Shown here: one piece after another, positions 23,601-34,800 of the stretch
Numbering within the stretch: position 1 is the stretch's first letter
Layout: each line of letters begins with the position of its first letter
Assembly (NCBI GenBank): GCA_037893225.1
Contig: JAZGUH010000223.1
Span: 1,426,001-1,490,000, forward strand
From: Hippasteria phrygiana
Lineage: Eukaryota > Echinodermata > Asteroidea > Valvatida > Goniasteridae
Reading direction: 5' to 3'
DNA length: 64,000 nt
Translations under genes and position numbers: made by a program
Notes under the pieces: generated by a model
Database searches by the model: none
What the model saw: the letters and a program-made list of their open reading frames with translations, nothing else
Told to the model about the DNA's origin: nothing

Positions 23601-26600
23601 CCGCCCATTAAGAACTTTACTAAATTAAGCTGATTTGTCGGTGTCGTCTCTCGTTTAAATCTCTTTAAGTTTTGTTACAAACATACCTAAAAGGCCTATT
23701 TAATCCTGGATGTCTGCGAAAGAGCTTTACTCCCCAGCTTACAGGTATTACAAATCAGGAACACATTTAAATCATCTCGATTTCATCAACACATTTAAAT
23801 CATCTCGAACTGAAATCATCCCACTGATGGTCATTTGGTCCTTTACATTTTGAAGCCGTACTTTTGGGCGAACGAGGGGCATTCTCAAACCCTAGAGGCT
23901 TTGGCTTTGGCTTTGGCTTCGCGTATTCTTGTGGCACTGTTTTACTAGATACATGCATACATGTATATCCAAGTCTGTTATACTGGAACCTATAGCGCCA
24001 GCGTTTTTCAAGGCTTCATATTGGGGCTGGGGATCAATAGCTGGAAATGAAGCCGAAGCCGTCCAACTTAAGTTTGAGAAATTGTCCACCTCTCTGTAAC
24101 GGCGCCATTTTTTTCACATCTAATAAGCTTACTCTGATTTAAATATAATTTTCTGTAAACTTGCTGTAATTTTAAAAGTTAGAATTATGTAAACATTGTT
24201 CTAGTAACCGTGAATACACTTCCTTCCGTGTCATCAAAATGGATCAAACTATACAGCTCCCATTCTCTTAAACGAAGGCCTATTTTAATACATATATCCA
24301 CCAGAGTTTAACGTCACACTTAATGAAACTAAACGCATGGAAGAGCCAATTATACTGTGAGATAGTTTGTTTTTTAAGTTTACAGTTTTTTTCCCTTGTA
24401 CTTCTTCTCTTTGGAACTCCTTACCTTTAATCTGCTTCCCTTCCATCTATAATTTCATAATTCAAACGAAATTCCTTCTATCCCTGTCTCTTTTTGTCTT
24501 TTGTAGCCCATATCTTAAGTGTCCTCAAATTACACACACACAAAATAAAAATTGCACCAATTACACCATCATTCAGGAATCTTTGTACACCGTGCTGAAC
24601 TTCCGAAACGACTTCGGAATAGTAAGAGCCCATTCCAACTTCATTCATTTGTTTTGTTTCTAAAATTAGATCTGCAGCGGTGACGAGGTTGTCATCAACG
24701 TAACTAACAATATGCTTAACGACGAAGGGATCACGATCCATTGGCACGGTATCTTCCAGAACGGCAGCCAGTTCATGGACGGGCTCCCCATGGTGACGCA
24801 GTGCCCCATCCCCTCCCCGGGCAACTTCGAGTACAGGTTCACGCCGTACGAGCCGGGCACCCACTGGTTCCACTCCCACGCCGGCCTGCAGCGCGCGGAC
24901 GGAATGATGGGCTCGTTCATCATCCGGGAGAGTAGCGTGACCGACCCCCAAGCGGGCCTGTACGACCAGGACCTGGCGGAAGACGTGATATTCATGAACG
25001 ACTGGCACCATGACACCATGGTCAATGTTTATGCCCGAGATCAGTGGGGCGATGGCGCGTCTGTGGACTCGATTCTTATTAACGGTAAGCCCTTGCAATG
25101 GATCGCTGCCGAAATCCATATGCACCTTCGTCATGACGAAGGAAAGCCAAAAGCGCGGGAATGGAACCACCACATTATGTACCAGACTTGCGCGTGTATT
25201 TGATTGCCAGAGGAGAATAGAAAATTCGTTGTGGGGAGTAACACAAAGCCAAAAGGTCATCGGTGCTATTATGACGTATGAGTATGACAACCCGGTCATA
25301 TTGCCTCAAGCCATGTTCAGTCGCAAGCGGTATGGACACTTAATTCAAGTTTGGGTCTTCTACTTTGGATCTGTTGTTACAGATCAAGCGATGCGAACAG
25401 CTTCGTCTGTAATATTTAACACTATATATTTGACTTTATTTTACAGGTAAAGGTATATCAGTAGGCACCAACCCTCCCCATCCTCCCCTGGAGAACTTCA
25501 GAGTTACCCAAGGACAAAGGTATCGCTTCCGGGTCATCAACGGAGCAAGCTTCTTCTGCAATATGCAGTTCTCAGTGCAGAACCACTCCCTTCTAGTGAT
25601 AGCCAGTGACGGGGGATCGTTGCAGCCGCAGGCAGTGAACTACTTCCGGATCAGCGGAGGAGAGCGGTTCGACTTTGTGCTCAACGCCGATCAACCCATC
25701 GGCAACTACCAGATCCAGGTCATCGGTTTGTCGTGCACCAACTCGATGGGTGGAGCAACTAAGCAGATAGCATACCTGCAGTATGACGGTGCGGGGGAGC
25801 CGTCAACTCTTGATGAATTGCCGGACATCATGTCTTACGAAAACTCCTCTACCTGGTGGCAGGCTTTCCCGGAAAAGTCATTTGCTGAGGTCAATGCGTT
25901 GGGTAGGTGAATACAAACTGTCTCGTAGACATAGGCTTGCAATGTAAAAAATAGTGCATGCACGTCATGCACCTCTAGTTGAATATATTATATCCCACCA
26001 TGTCACGAGACTTCAAGTGCATTAGATAGCTAAAAGTACTAAGATATCAGTCACACAGAGTTGCATGTAATCACAAGTCAATCACATGTCATATCGCAGT
26101 TCTGGTTGCAAGTCAGTGGTGTGGCCTGAGGGGGCATGGGGAAACTGCACACGAAACTCCCTCGTGCCCCCTCTGGAAATGTTGGAGTTTTTTATTGGTT
26201 CATTAATTTTTGCTTAGAATTTGTGAATGGGCATGGCATGGGTAGTGTGTTGATATGCGTTCAGCTCAGTTTAACATCAATAAACATATTGTAAAATGCT
26301 CTCGAAAGTGCCGCGCCGCCCATTAAGAACTTTACTAAATTAGGCTGATTTGTCGGTGTCGTCTGTCGTTTAAATCTCTTTAAGTTTTGTTACAAACATA
26401 CCTAAAAGGCCTATTTAATCCTGGATGTCTGCGAAAGAGCTTTACTCCACAGCTTACAGGTATTACAAATTAGGAACACATTTAAATCATCTCGATTTCA
26501 TCAACAAATTTAAATCATCTCGAACTGAAATCATCCCTAAGATGGGATGATTTCAGTTCGAAAAAAAGTTTCTCGATCGATCGCACTGCAGGCGTGGAAG

Positions 26601-29600
26601 GATATTACAGGTCAACTGACAATGCCCAGGAACATCAGGAGTACGTACAGGTCAGCCTGGTCAAGCATATCAACCCATCCACGAACCAGACAAAGTTCTA
26701 CCCTCAACTGAACAACATCACCTACTTCTTCCCCACCTCTCCGGTCATGACGCAGTTGGACGACCTGCCGGATAATATCTTCTGTAACGAGAGAGACTTC
26801 GCGCCGGGAGAGTGCGACGGAGATGACATATGTTCCTGTGTGCACACCATTGACGTTAATCCCAATGAGGTGTGTCAAACGAAACATATTTCACTGGACA
26901 TTTGTGTTAAATGGAAGTCATGCAATACAAGGCTAAATAAAACATATTAGGGCTACCCCCCCCCCCCCCCCCCCCCCAGATATCTTCTGTGGAAATGCCG
27001 TGGCCCATGCAGCGCCTAGTGGTTTGGAGCATTGAATTTGTGGTCTGCGGGTAATTCTGCAATTTGTGGTTTCGAGCCCAGTCCTTGGCTATAGCACTTC
27101 TACGCTTAGAGCCCGGTTCATGCTTCATGCGAATGCGAATGCGAAGCGAATTTCATGACGTCAACAATTGAAGTTTCATTGTGACGTCCCCCGTTACCTT
27201 TACGAATTCGCTTCGCATACGCATTCGCATGAAGTATGAACCGGGCTTAATATGGGTAGAGGCATTAATTATGACTTGCAGTCGACTAGTTACCCATCCC
27301 GACCAGATTCATACTGTGAAGAGATCAGATGTGAGGTGTGAGGGGGCTGGTTCTTCCACACTTTCCTCTGTAGCCCACACCTCGAGTGGCCTTTGGCCTT
27401 GTGATGGGCAATTTGCATAAAAAAACACTAAACACACCCCCCCCCCCCCCCCTCCTTCCGAAGATATCTGAAAGGAATTCCTGAGATTCGGTAACAGTCA
27501 GTCATCCAACACAAAAGAATGTTATCTCGAGTGGCTTTTAGCCTCTCCTTGTTTGGGGCGAATTTGCATAAAAAGTATCTATGAATATTATGCAGTATCC
27601 TCTTCATCTTTTACAGAAAATAGAGGTCATCTTGGTCAATCCCGACTCGGGGTTCTCCGTCCTACATCCCATGCACCTCCACGGTCAACAGTTCAAGGTT
27701 GTGGCCATGGACAAAATAGAGGGCGCTACAGTCGAAATGGTCCGAGAGCTAGTTAACAATGGTTGGTATAATTATATGTAATTGTTATTTTTTATATTTG
27801 TGTTCAAGGGTGGGGACGTTGGTCTTTCTTTGAATAGAATTAAACAAAACTATACCCCTCCACGCATCAATTGTGTATCTGCCCAGGTTCAATCGTCCGC
27901 AACGAGAACGGTCCAAGGAAAGACGTGGTCATCGTTCCCAACGGAGGCTATACCATCTTTCAGTTCCAGGGTTGGAACCCAGGCTGGTGGATTTTTCACT
28001 GCCACATCGAATTCCACCTCGAGGTACGTCCGCTCATGGTCCGCTTGACTAGGTTCCTTTTTAACGCTGCCGTCATAAACGTGATGGCACGAGATTCGCC
28101 GCACGGTTCCAGACATAATAGGCAGATGGAGATTACTGTATAGGCGTATCAGTTCAAAGATGCTGTTGATTGCTTGAGAAGTCTGCGTCATTTTTACTTA
28201 GATTCGTATTGTAAAATCAAACAGCAAATTATTTCTGCCATGAAATACTAAAAAGTGACTTTTGAGAAATATTTTTATCAAGATCTCTCTAGCGCAGCAC
28301 ACAGCCTGCCCGCTGGTGCCATTTGTCTAAAAGTCGTCGCTGGGGGCAGCAAACAAAAGCGACGTCACAAGACGAACTCCCTCGTCCTATGACGTCAAAT
28401 TGTTTGCTGCCCGCAGCGACGACTTTTAAACAAATAGCACCAGCGGGTTAGAGGGGACTTGAATCTTGATAAAAAATAGCTCTCAAACGTCACTTTTTTG
28501 GTGTTTTATGGCAGACAAAATTTGCTGTTTGATTTTGCAATACGCAATCTACATACAAATGAAAAATGTCGCAGACTTACCACTGAACTTTCTCTTTAAA
28601 ATTTGCGCTGTGAAGCTGTCTTGCCTATTAGTACCAGACTGGGGATATGTGCTATGACCATATAGAGTTATATAGAAAGTCTTTCTATATAACTCTATGG
28701 CTATGACTGTTGGCTTGAAAGAAAATTTGCTCATTGCTCATTAGGCCTACTGCACGACCAAGATTGAACAAACTTGAAGTGTGCAAAATGTCTTACAGCT
28801 GTATCAATGCAGTTCCTCGAATTCAGTCACGAACAGCCCAACAATAGGTTTCTAGTCAATGCTGATGACGCTTATGGGCTTGTGCTGTTATACACAGATA
28901 TCCTTAAAAACAGAATATGAAACTTCGGAGGAGTTGGATTAGGCCTATAGTACCGAAGTGATGACGTCAATACAATGTTTGGAACCAGAATCCCTTTGTT
29001 ATTTTGTGTCAATGTGTTTGCATGACTGGCTGTTAACAAAGGAACAGTCGAAATCTCCATTTGTTTGGAACCAGTTATCGCGCCAACTGACGTCAGACTT
29101 CAGTACTCTATTATCATGACGAGCCCATCGATCTTTCCTGCGCATGGTCAGATCGAGTAATGGCGGGAAATACAGGATCGTCTACCGCCACGTTCAACTT
29201 GTTTCATACGAACATTCTTGAAAAGTCTGACAATGATGAATACATTTTGTAATTTTGTCCATTTCTATTTGTGTGTCGTTTCCTCAGGAGGGCATGGGGT
29301 TACTCTTCAATGTCAAAGGCAATGTACCGCCAGTGCCGAAGGCTTTTCCGACCTGTGGTGTCTGGCCACCGAGGACTAAGGGCCTGGACGAGACACCTCC
29401 AGTCGCAAGACCCACCGATACATCTGCAAATGGGACCGGAACCGAGACATGCCGAGAACCGAGAACTGGCCCGTCGCCGCTGGTACATCTAGCCTGGGTC
29501 GTCCCTCTCACGTTCGTGCTTGCTCTCGTCATTGGCATAGTCATCGGGAAGAAAGTACTGGGCGGAAGGGGCACGAAGGCTCCCACAGCAGCAGCGGCGG

Positions 29601-29638
29601 CACCGGCTGCCGATCCCAATGCAGAATCAACCATGTAG
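17631..29638 (+). CDS. Multicopper oxidase (laccase-like), signal peptide and C-terminal membrane anchor
   Basis: Nine exons: 17631-17673, 22276-22406, 23237-23353, 24670-25084, 25447-25902, 26592-26869, 27617-27761, 27887-28023, 29288-29638. All GT-AG junctions keep phase, giving 690 residues. Residues 1-21 form a hydrophobic signal peptide. A cysteine-rich N-terminus (HPCYRSC from 28, CGDC at 59-62) is typical of animal laccases. Copper ligands are visible in all four motifs: HWHG (His121, 123), HSH (His165, 167), HPMHLH (His497, 500, 502) and HCHIEFH with Met577 as axial ligand (566-577). The family oxidises phenols or metal ions, passing electrons from a type 1 copper to a trinuclear centre that reduces oxygen to water. 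Residues 639-661 are a hydrophobic segment followed by GKK, so the enzyme probably faces outside on the plasma membrane. The substrate is unknown. The start at 17631 was chosen over an in-frame ATG at 22209 because exon 1 ends in GTGGTAAGT and restores a full signal peptide. The intron 7 donor (GTTGGT) is weak. Confidence 0.88.
17778..17810 (+). repeat. Half of a GGCGGATCC/poly-G element
   Basis: CAGGGGCGGATCCAGGATTG leads into a G-rich run, as in the 18593-18799 element. It lies in intron 1 of the oxidase gene. Confidence 0.55.
17925..18149. mobile_element. MITE, TGTTTA-rich family, copy 2
   Basis: Inverted-orientation mate of 16395-16617, bounded by CACTCTAAAAACTGTG and TTTTTGCAGTG. It lies in intron 1 of the oxidase gene. 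Confidence 0.75.
18162..18341. mobile_element. MITE with long perfect inverted ends
   Basis: AGGGCCGGTCACACTGGCC starts the element and its exact complement ends it. Pairing continues through the CGATAACGACGA segment for about 60 bases per arm. The central part is short and non-coding. It lies in intron 1 of the oxidase gene. Confidence 0.85.
18593..18799. mobile_element. GGCGGATC/poly-G foldback, full member
   Basis: CAGGGGCGGATCTAG at the left and GATCCGCCCCTG at the right frame a G-tract and a C-tract. The pairing extends into the flank (GTCAC and GTCAC complements). A short TACAGTG triplication is at about 18650-18670. Confidence 0.7.
18950..20630. other. Oxidase intron 1, no extra exon seen
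   Basis: AT-rich intronic sequence. It holds the dispersed repeats shared with about 225-300 (near 20205-20290) and about 10968-11040 (near 20388-20460). No coding exon was recognised. Confidence 0.5.
20709..21502. mobile_element. DNA transposon with about 180-bp terminal inverted repeats
   Basis: The left arm (20709 to about 20890) and right arm (about 21325-21502) are near-identical inverted copies, starting GTGTGAG and ending CTCACAC. Between them lies the end of a transposase on the minus strand. The arms differ at scattered positions, so the insertion is not very recent. It sits in intron 1 of the oxidase gene. Confidence 0.8.
21043..21300 (-). pseudogene. C-terminal transposase fragment (IS630/Tc1-mariner-like DDE)
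   Basis: The minus-strand frame reads DDWPPRSPDLTPLDYF, a motif typical of the last catalytic part of IS630/Tc1/mariner-type transposases. It continues to a stop at 21043-21045 with an R-rich tail and CIERDGGHVED. The N-terminal DNA-binding region and the first catalytic residues are missing, so it cannot be active by itself. The exact family is an inference from the motif. Confidence 0.65.
21671..21842. mobile_element. GGCGGATC/poly-G foldback member
   Basis: CAGTGGCGGATCTACGGGG opens and TAGATCCGCCCCTG closes the element, with G- and C-tracts just inside the left end. It lies in intron 1 of the oxidase gene. Confidence 0.65.
22044..22208. repeat. CAGTGGCGTAGCTA-type element with C-tracts
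   Basis: CAGTGGCGTAGCTAAGGGGG starts a C-rich block that runs up to 22208, just before oxidase exon 2. A reverse-complement end (AGTTATGCCACTG) appears at about 22629-22641. Exon 2 thus lies between an inverted pair of these ends. Confidence 0.5.
23391..23822. repeat. 432-bp dispersed repeat, copy 1 (oxidase intron 3)
   Basis: Nearly identical, by eye, to 26106-26537, in the same orientation. It starts TTGCAAGTCAGTGGTGTGG and ends GAACTGAAATCATCCC. No open frame or tRNA-like head is visible. Confidence 0.85.
26106..26537. repeat. 432-bp dispersed repeat, copy 2 (oxidase intron 5)
   Basis: Second copy of the repeat at 23391, with only a few substitutions by eye. Its right end runs directly into a 17-base hairpin arm that copy 1 lacks. 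Confidence 0.85.
26521..26560. repeat. 17-bp perfect hairpin
   Basis: CGAACTGAAATCATCCC and its exact complement flank a six-base loop. It lies 31 bases before oxidase exon 6, so it could present structure near that splice acceptor. Confidence 0.8.
26951..26980 (+). repeat. Poly-C tract in oxidase intron 6
   Basis: A long C run with no other content. A similar run lies at about 27436-27452, beside a fragment of the 1369-1551 MITE family. Confidence 0.6.
27110..27247. mobile_element. MITE, GCCCGGTTCAT family, copy 1
   Basis: AGCCCGGTTCATGCTTCATG starts it and the complement ends it; the arms share GCGAATGCGAAGCGAATT. A second copy in the opposite orientation is at 52940-53080, where TAA flanks both sides. 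This suggests a three-base TWA target and a PIF/Harbinger-like origin. It lies in oxidase intron 6. Confidence 0.75.
28209..28541. mobile_element. Long foldback element (about 150-bp arms)
   Basis: The left arm begins TGTAAAATCAAACAGCAAATT and the right arm ends with its complement. Further pairing covers the GTCGTCGCTG and GCTGGTGCCATTTG segments. It lies in oxidase intron 8 and is non-coding. Confidence 0.75.
28661..28698. repeat. Perfect palindrome, 17-bp arms, one-base centre
   Basis: TAGAGTTATATAGAAAG is followed by one base and its exact complement. It lies in oxidase intron 8. Confidence 0.85.
28948..29110. mobile_element. MITE-like foldback with TGACGTCA ends, copy 2
   Basis: Same inverted ends as 1925-2038 (TAGTACCGAAGTGATGACG), with a longer middle. 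It ends 177 bases before the last oxidase exon. Confidence 0.75.
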
Positions 29639-29654
29639 CATCTGCCTTTATAAA

Positions 29655-30470
29655 CTCCTCAAAAAAAGTTCGGAAACTCAAGTTTGACAGACGATTTCTC
29701 TCTTGTTTCCGACTCCTTTTCCTTGAATTTGGTATCATTGGAAAGCCCTGTTATTCTTCTTTACAATGATGTGTCATTTGTTATGATTAAGCAATTGGAG
29801 GATGTGCAGCACAGCTGAATATGGGGGTGGGTGTAAAGTGAAATGTTACAAAATGCATTGCTATTGTCCAAATGTGTATTGACTCTTGCTGTTAGGAGGT
29901 ATTTGGAGGATTGGTGTGTCTTGAATGATTCTCTGCTTACTAACCAATATTTAAAGGTTGTAAGCCATAAATGTGCGGGAAAAGTTTAGAAATCCAACTG
30001 GTCTGTCACAATAAATTGCCTCCGGGATAGCAACTCTGTTGTTAATGTGCTTGCGTTTCAAACAGAGTAAAAGAATTTGTCATTTTCTGCACTCAAACAC
30101 CCAGTAATGCTCCATCCGTAACAAGAAGTCTCTCTCACGGTACAATGCAACACTCTATCACTAACAAAAGAAAAAACAAGACCTAAGGAAAGTCTTTTTT
30201 TCTGGTTTAATCAAGAGCCTATAGAGCCTCAGTAGCGGGTGGACGATCCGAATGCAGCTACAACAGCATAGCACCTCCTCCTCATACTGTTCACGAGCCG
30301 GGTCACACGTTGCTGTGGGATGGCGTCCCATTCATCAATTAGGATCTGTTGCAGATCTGTTGCAGATCTGTTGCACATTCCCATCCTCCAAGCAAAAGGG
30401 AAATGCACTGTATGCCAATAGCAATGCATTTTGTAACATTTCACTTTACACCCACCCTTATCATTCCTGA
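29655..30470. mobile_element. Tc1/mariner-like remnant
   Basis: The segment GGTGGGTGTAAAGTGAAATG (29825 onward, about 42 bases) recurs inverted at about 30420-30462 and encloses a minus-strand transposase C-terminus. A triple 11-base repeat (AGATCTGTTGC) lies at about 30342-30371. The edges are approximate. It follows the oxidase stop codon directly, so the oxidase 3' UTR, with AATAAA at about 30011, may run into it. Confidence 0.55.
30229..30375 (-). pseudogene. Tc1-like transposase C-terminal fragment
   Basis: The minus-strand frame reads LIDEWDAIPQQRVTRLVNSM then RRRC, which matches the usual C-terminal end of Tc1-type transposases. It ends at a TGA at 30229-30231. The frame upstream of about 30375 is not transposase-like, so the gene is truncated. 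Confidence 0.7.
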
Positions 30471-30599
30471 TGAAAAGGTCACCAACCCCACACCGCGCGG
30501 GGCAGGAGGGGGGAAGGGCAGGGCCGGGGGCAGGGCCGGTCAGCAACACTCCACTTAGTAAAGTACGACAATCACAATCATAATCTGGCTATAATAATT

Positions 30600-30737
30600 G
30601 GGCCTATAAGCCAAACAATGCTCATCCCCTTCACCCCGACTCATTGCTCCTGGAAAGCCACAATTGCAGCAAAGTGTCTTGCTCCATGATACAAAAATGA
30701 AATCCTCCGACTTGGCCCGAGTCCACCCACACGAGAT
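30600..30737 (-). mobile_element. SINE fragment
   Basis: The minus strand carries GAGCAAGACACTTTGC after a GGACTCGGGCCAAG segment, as in the SINE at 13540-13760. It is cut at its 5' side by the MITE that begins at 30738. Confidence 0.5.
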
Positions 30738-30984
30738 CATTAGCCTTTTAGAGGTATGGCGGACACAATAGGCGCTATTTGATTTGGGTATACCTTTTGT
30801 GAAACCACAGGAAATTTCAAAGGTGAAGATTATGCATGATCTATGGATTGTACTATGGATTGTACTTTAACTCAAAACAATATCTGATTCTGACTTTCAC
30901 TGGAATTTGTGGTTTCAAAATGTTTTATACCCAAATCAAATAGCGCCCTCCTATTGTGTCCGCCATACCTCTAAAAGGCTAATG
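30738..30984. mobile_element. MITE with about 55-bp inverted ends
   Basis: ATTAGCCTTTTAGAGGTATG begins it and the complement ends it. The arms also share GGCGGACACAATAGG and CAAATCAAATAGCGCC. The middle is AT-rich and non-coding. Confidence 0.85.
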
Positions 30985-31876
30985 GCAGCACGTGACAGTC
31001 TCATTCCCAAACTAAGGTTTCCATTTCGTAATAGGTGTTGGAAATAATCCTTCAGGGTAGCGTACTTTATTTACATGAGTTTTTGTTTAGACTATGTCGA
31101 CTGTATGTTCTTCATTGTACATGTATATAATGAAATAGTTGTTTCTACCAAAGCTTAATATGCAAAGTTTTACCCTAGTTTTTCATTCAAGTAGTTTGTA
31201 ATTCGAAAACCATTAAATCGAGATAAGTCGAAACGTGAACTCAAATTTACTTTATATTTTTAACCTGAAATGGTAGACGTCTTGGGTGGATACAAATTTA
31301 TATTCTGAATTCTCTAAAGAGCTGCTAAAAATAAGTAAGTAATGAAAGAAACGCTGCTTTCAGCTGACATTTGTTAACAGCAGTTACACACCTTCATAAC
31401 AGAAGTTAACAAGTATTTTAGAAGTATTTTAGAAGTATAACGAAGTATAACAATACAAATACATGTAAACTACACTGAGGAAATACGGCTGCAGTCTCAC
31501 CACTACATGTACCGGTAATAGATGATCCATTCAGAATAAATTAAAAATATAAACTTCAGGGCTGAAATTACATGCTCTTTTTAATCTTCTCTCTGTTAAA
31601 CCGAGACACTGAAAGAAACGCAATAAAAACATAAAACGACCCTTCCTTAGAAACTAGACTCTATCCTTTGCCGGTCCAGGCCAAAGACAGGGATAGAACT
31701 CCCCTAGCGTAGATCACAAGCATGATCCGTAATCCAAGCCGATCTTGTCCTCTCCATCAATTTCTCCTCGCCTCGTCTTTGCATACGGTAGAAGCCTTCA
31801 TCCATTATTATCTGATGTACATAGTGAATAAAGACTATATTTACAAACTACAAAATGTTGTTTTATCGACAGAGCC
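30985..31876. other. No gene recognised
   Basis: AT-rich spacer between the two convergent genes, the oxidase (plus) and SPEF1 (minus). It would include the SPEF1 3' UTR. Confidence 0.5.
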
Positions 31877-34800
31877 CTAATATTTCCTCTCCAGTTGTTC
31901 TATTCGTTTGGCCTGCTCTTCAATTCGGATATCTTTTAAGTGGAGTAGCTGTTCCAGTCGTCTCACTTTCGCTTGCAGAATCTGCAAAAAAGAATTAAAA
32001 AATAATTAAAATTGTTAATTCATGACAGCAAATCAGCGTTGTTTTTGCATGTCCCCCTACCTGGGCTTGGTAAAGAAATGCGCACAAAAGCCATGGACTT
32101 GAGGATGGGACATAATCCTAGTTTGCTAATGACGTCACTACGTTTGTATGAATTATTAGTGCATGTTGTGCACCTCAAGTATTAAACCTTCATGACATTG
32201 ACGATGACATATGACCTAAACTTGACAACATTACGATGATGCCTTGGTCAGGTACTGTTAAGGTTGGAAAGAGTCGGAAACTTTTCAGAAGTGATGGAAA
32301 TGTTCAAGCGGTGGGTGAAATTGTGGAATTTGGGGAGGTTTCATAACTTTCATTTAATCTCAAAAAAACGTCAAACTGTCATTTTTGGAAACCCTTCTCC
32401 AAGACCAATCACCGTTTTTTACACATAGAAATTTAGGGGTTTCTGAAAATATCCCCAAGTTTCTGAAAAATCCCAATATTCCCACAAAATTCCACAAATA
32501 GTCCGAATTTTTTTTTATCGTGTTCAAAATTCCTGAGAATTTCACAGCCCTAGGCTCTGTCATCAGATCACAGCAAGCGGCCTCATTTTTCATCTTCCGG
32601 GAATCAATTTTTAGCTCATTTCGCTAATTGAAAAAAACGTGCTATACACGAAAAGTTGGGATAAAAGTTAGAGGGCCTGGCGTTTAGTTCCCACAATCAT
32701 ATCGATCAGGCCCTCCCAAGTTTTATCAATTATACAGGGTGGTATAAAAAAAACGGAACGGCATACTTCCACTATGTTTAGAGTCAAACCACATGATGGA
32801 TGGAGAATCTTTTTAAAAGAAAAATGATACCAAGACCTCTCGATTTGGTCCAGTAGTTTTTGCTCCAGAGCCTATTTTGTGAAGCAAAGTCGGGTCACTT
32901 GGCCATTTGTTCCATGCAGAAAAGAGCATGATGATAGCATACTTGTTATACCTCGGGACCAAATGACCCCTGACTTTGTTTCACAAAATAGGTTCTAGAA
33001 CAAAAACTACTGGACCGAATCAGGAGATCTTGGTATCATTTTTCTTTTAACAAAATTACCCATGCATTGGTATAGGTTGTTTAAGTCTCAGGGTAGCGGA
33101 AGTATGCCGTTCCGGTTTTTTTTACCACCCTGTATATTACACGTCACACTCCCTGGCAATTTGTAAAATTAGTTCAAAAACAAGTGAACTGATGCCTTGG
33201 ATAAGTTTTGATAAAAATGAAAGTAAGTACAGAGTTTTCCTGGTCTGAATTTAGACTTGCTGTACCTGTACTGTTTCCTGTGACGCCAACAGATTTTGTT
33301 CCTTCTCCTCCAGAAGCAGTCTGACTTCCATGCTCCACTCATTCATGTGGTTAATTGATCTTACTCTCGCCACGTTGCTGCCCAAAAAAAAAAAGCAGAG
33401 ACATAAAAAACGTAGTCTGTACACGGTGCAAGATGTCATTGGATGTGTCCAGAACATTGCCTAATGGCCAAGTTATTAGGACTGGCTGGCCGCGAAATTA
33501 AGGGGGGTGAACTATAACTTCTTGGAACCTTTGTGCCTCTGAGGCTAGTCAATAATAAATATTTCTTGGTTAAACTTTAAAATCTTGTCGTTGAAATTCA
33601 TACGGCATGTTGTGGCCAGGAAAGCAAAGCTGTCCTACCCCAAAAAGTGACCCCTGGAAAAATGTCTCAACTCTGCCCATAAAATAATATGCAAGGTTCA
33701 CAAAAATGTAGTGCAAATGATAAACATGAATTTGTGAATCTGGGTATAGTATTACAAAAATTACTGAGCAAGCAGATCTAATAATACTGATGGGAAAGGG
33801 ACATCCTTGTTTATTTCTGAAACTAAATTCCACCATTTGTGGGACCACAGGCAAAACCAGAGGGTTTTGAGATCACCCCCCCCCCCCCCCACCTCCTCTG
33901 TGCCAATTTTGTTTCTATTTATTTATATTGTAATATACATACCAGAACACCAACAAGACAATTGGAGAGATGTCAAGAGAGGTCAAGATACCTCAATGAG
34001 GTCAAGATACCTCAATGAGGTCAAGATACCTCAATTGGTAGAGCAATGTAACGGTATTCCGGAGATCACAGGTTCAAATCCCACTCCAGCCAGTTTTCTT
34101 TGTTCACTTTGAAAATGTATTTCTATTTTACACCTAACAGTCTCAGACCAGGTTAAATTCGGCATTTTTAAACTAATGTTTTACTTTTAGGAGTAAAAAA
34201 AACTAAATTTGTAGGGCTTGACCCCTCTCTCTTCAAAATTCCTACTTCAGGAGCATTCCTTGCTTGAACAAAAAAACATTTCAAGAATACACAAAAAGCA
34301 AGAATAATCTCATAGGTGAGGAAAGGAAGATGTAAAAATGGGTATGTTTCTACCTTGGTCCCTTTGAGCCAGCGTGAACCGTTGGTGCCTTGAAAGCTTG
34401 TGGTGGGTGCTTGGGGACTTTACTCCCGCCAGCACGACCTGCAACATCAGGAAATGCATGCAATCACAACCCAAGTCATTGTTTTTTACAGGGTGAACAC
34501 AGAAAGCTGATCATGCCCTATATGTTGGGTGTGGGAGGGTTGGGGGCTTAACCCTTTGCGTACGGATGACGCCATATGGTGTCAAAAAAAAAAAGTGCCA
34601 CCAGGCCGGATGACGCCATTTGCCGCCGTTTGTGCAGTTTCAATCCATTGTTGGATTACTGTTTATGTTACGCTTGACTGCACAAACACATTGTAGCGGT
34701 TCGCTTGGCTGCCAAAACCGCTGCGACACCCCGACGTCTCCCATGAAAAAACCGTACTCAAAGGGTTAAGAGAGGACAGGGTTTTTTCGGAAAGAGTTCC

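Noticed and set aside
24478..25299. 273-residue minus-strand frame over oxidase exon 4
   Set aside because: It mirrors a strongly conserved copper-binding exon on the plus strand. The protein has no recognisable domain and its GC bias explains the open frame.
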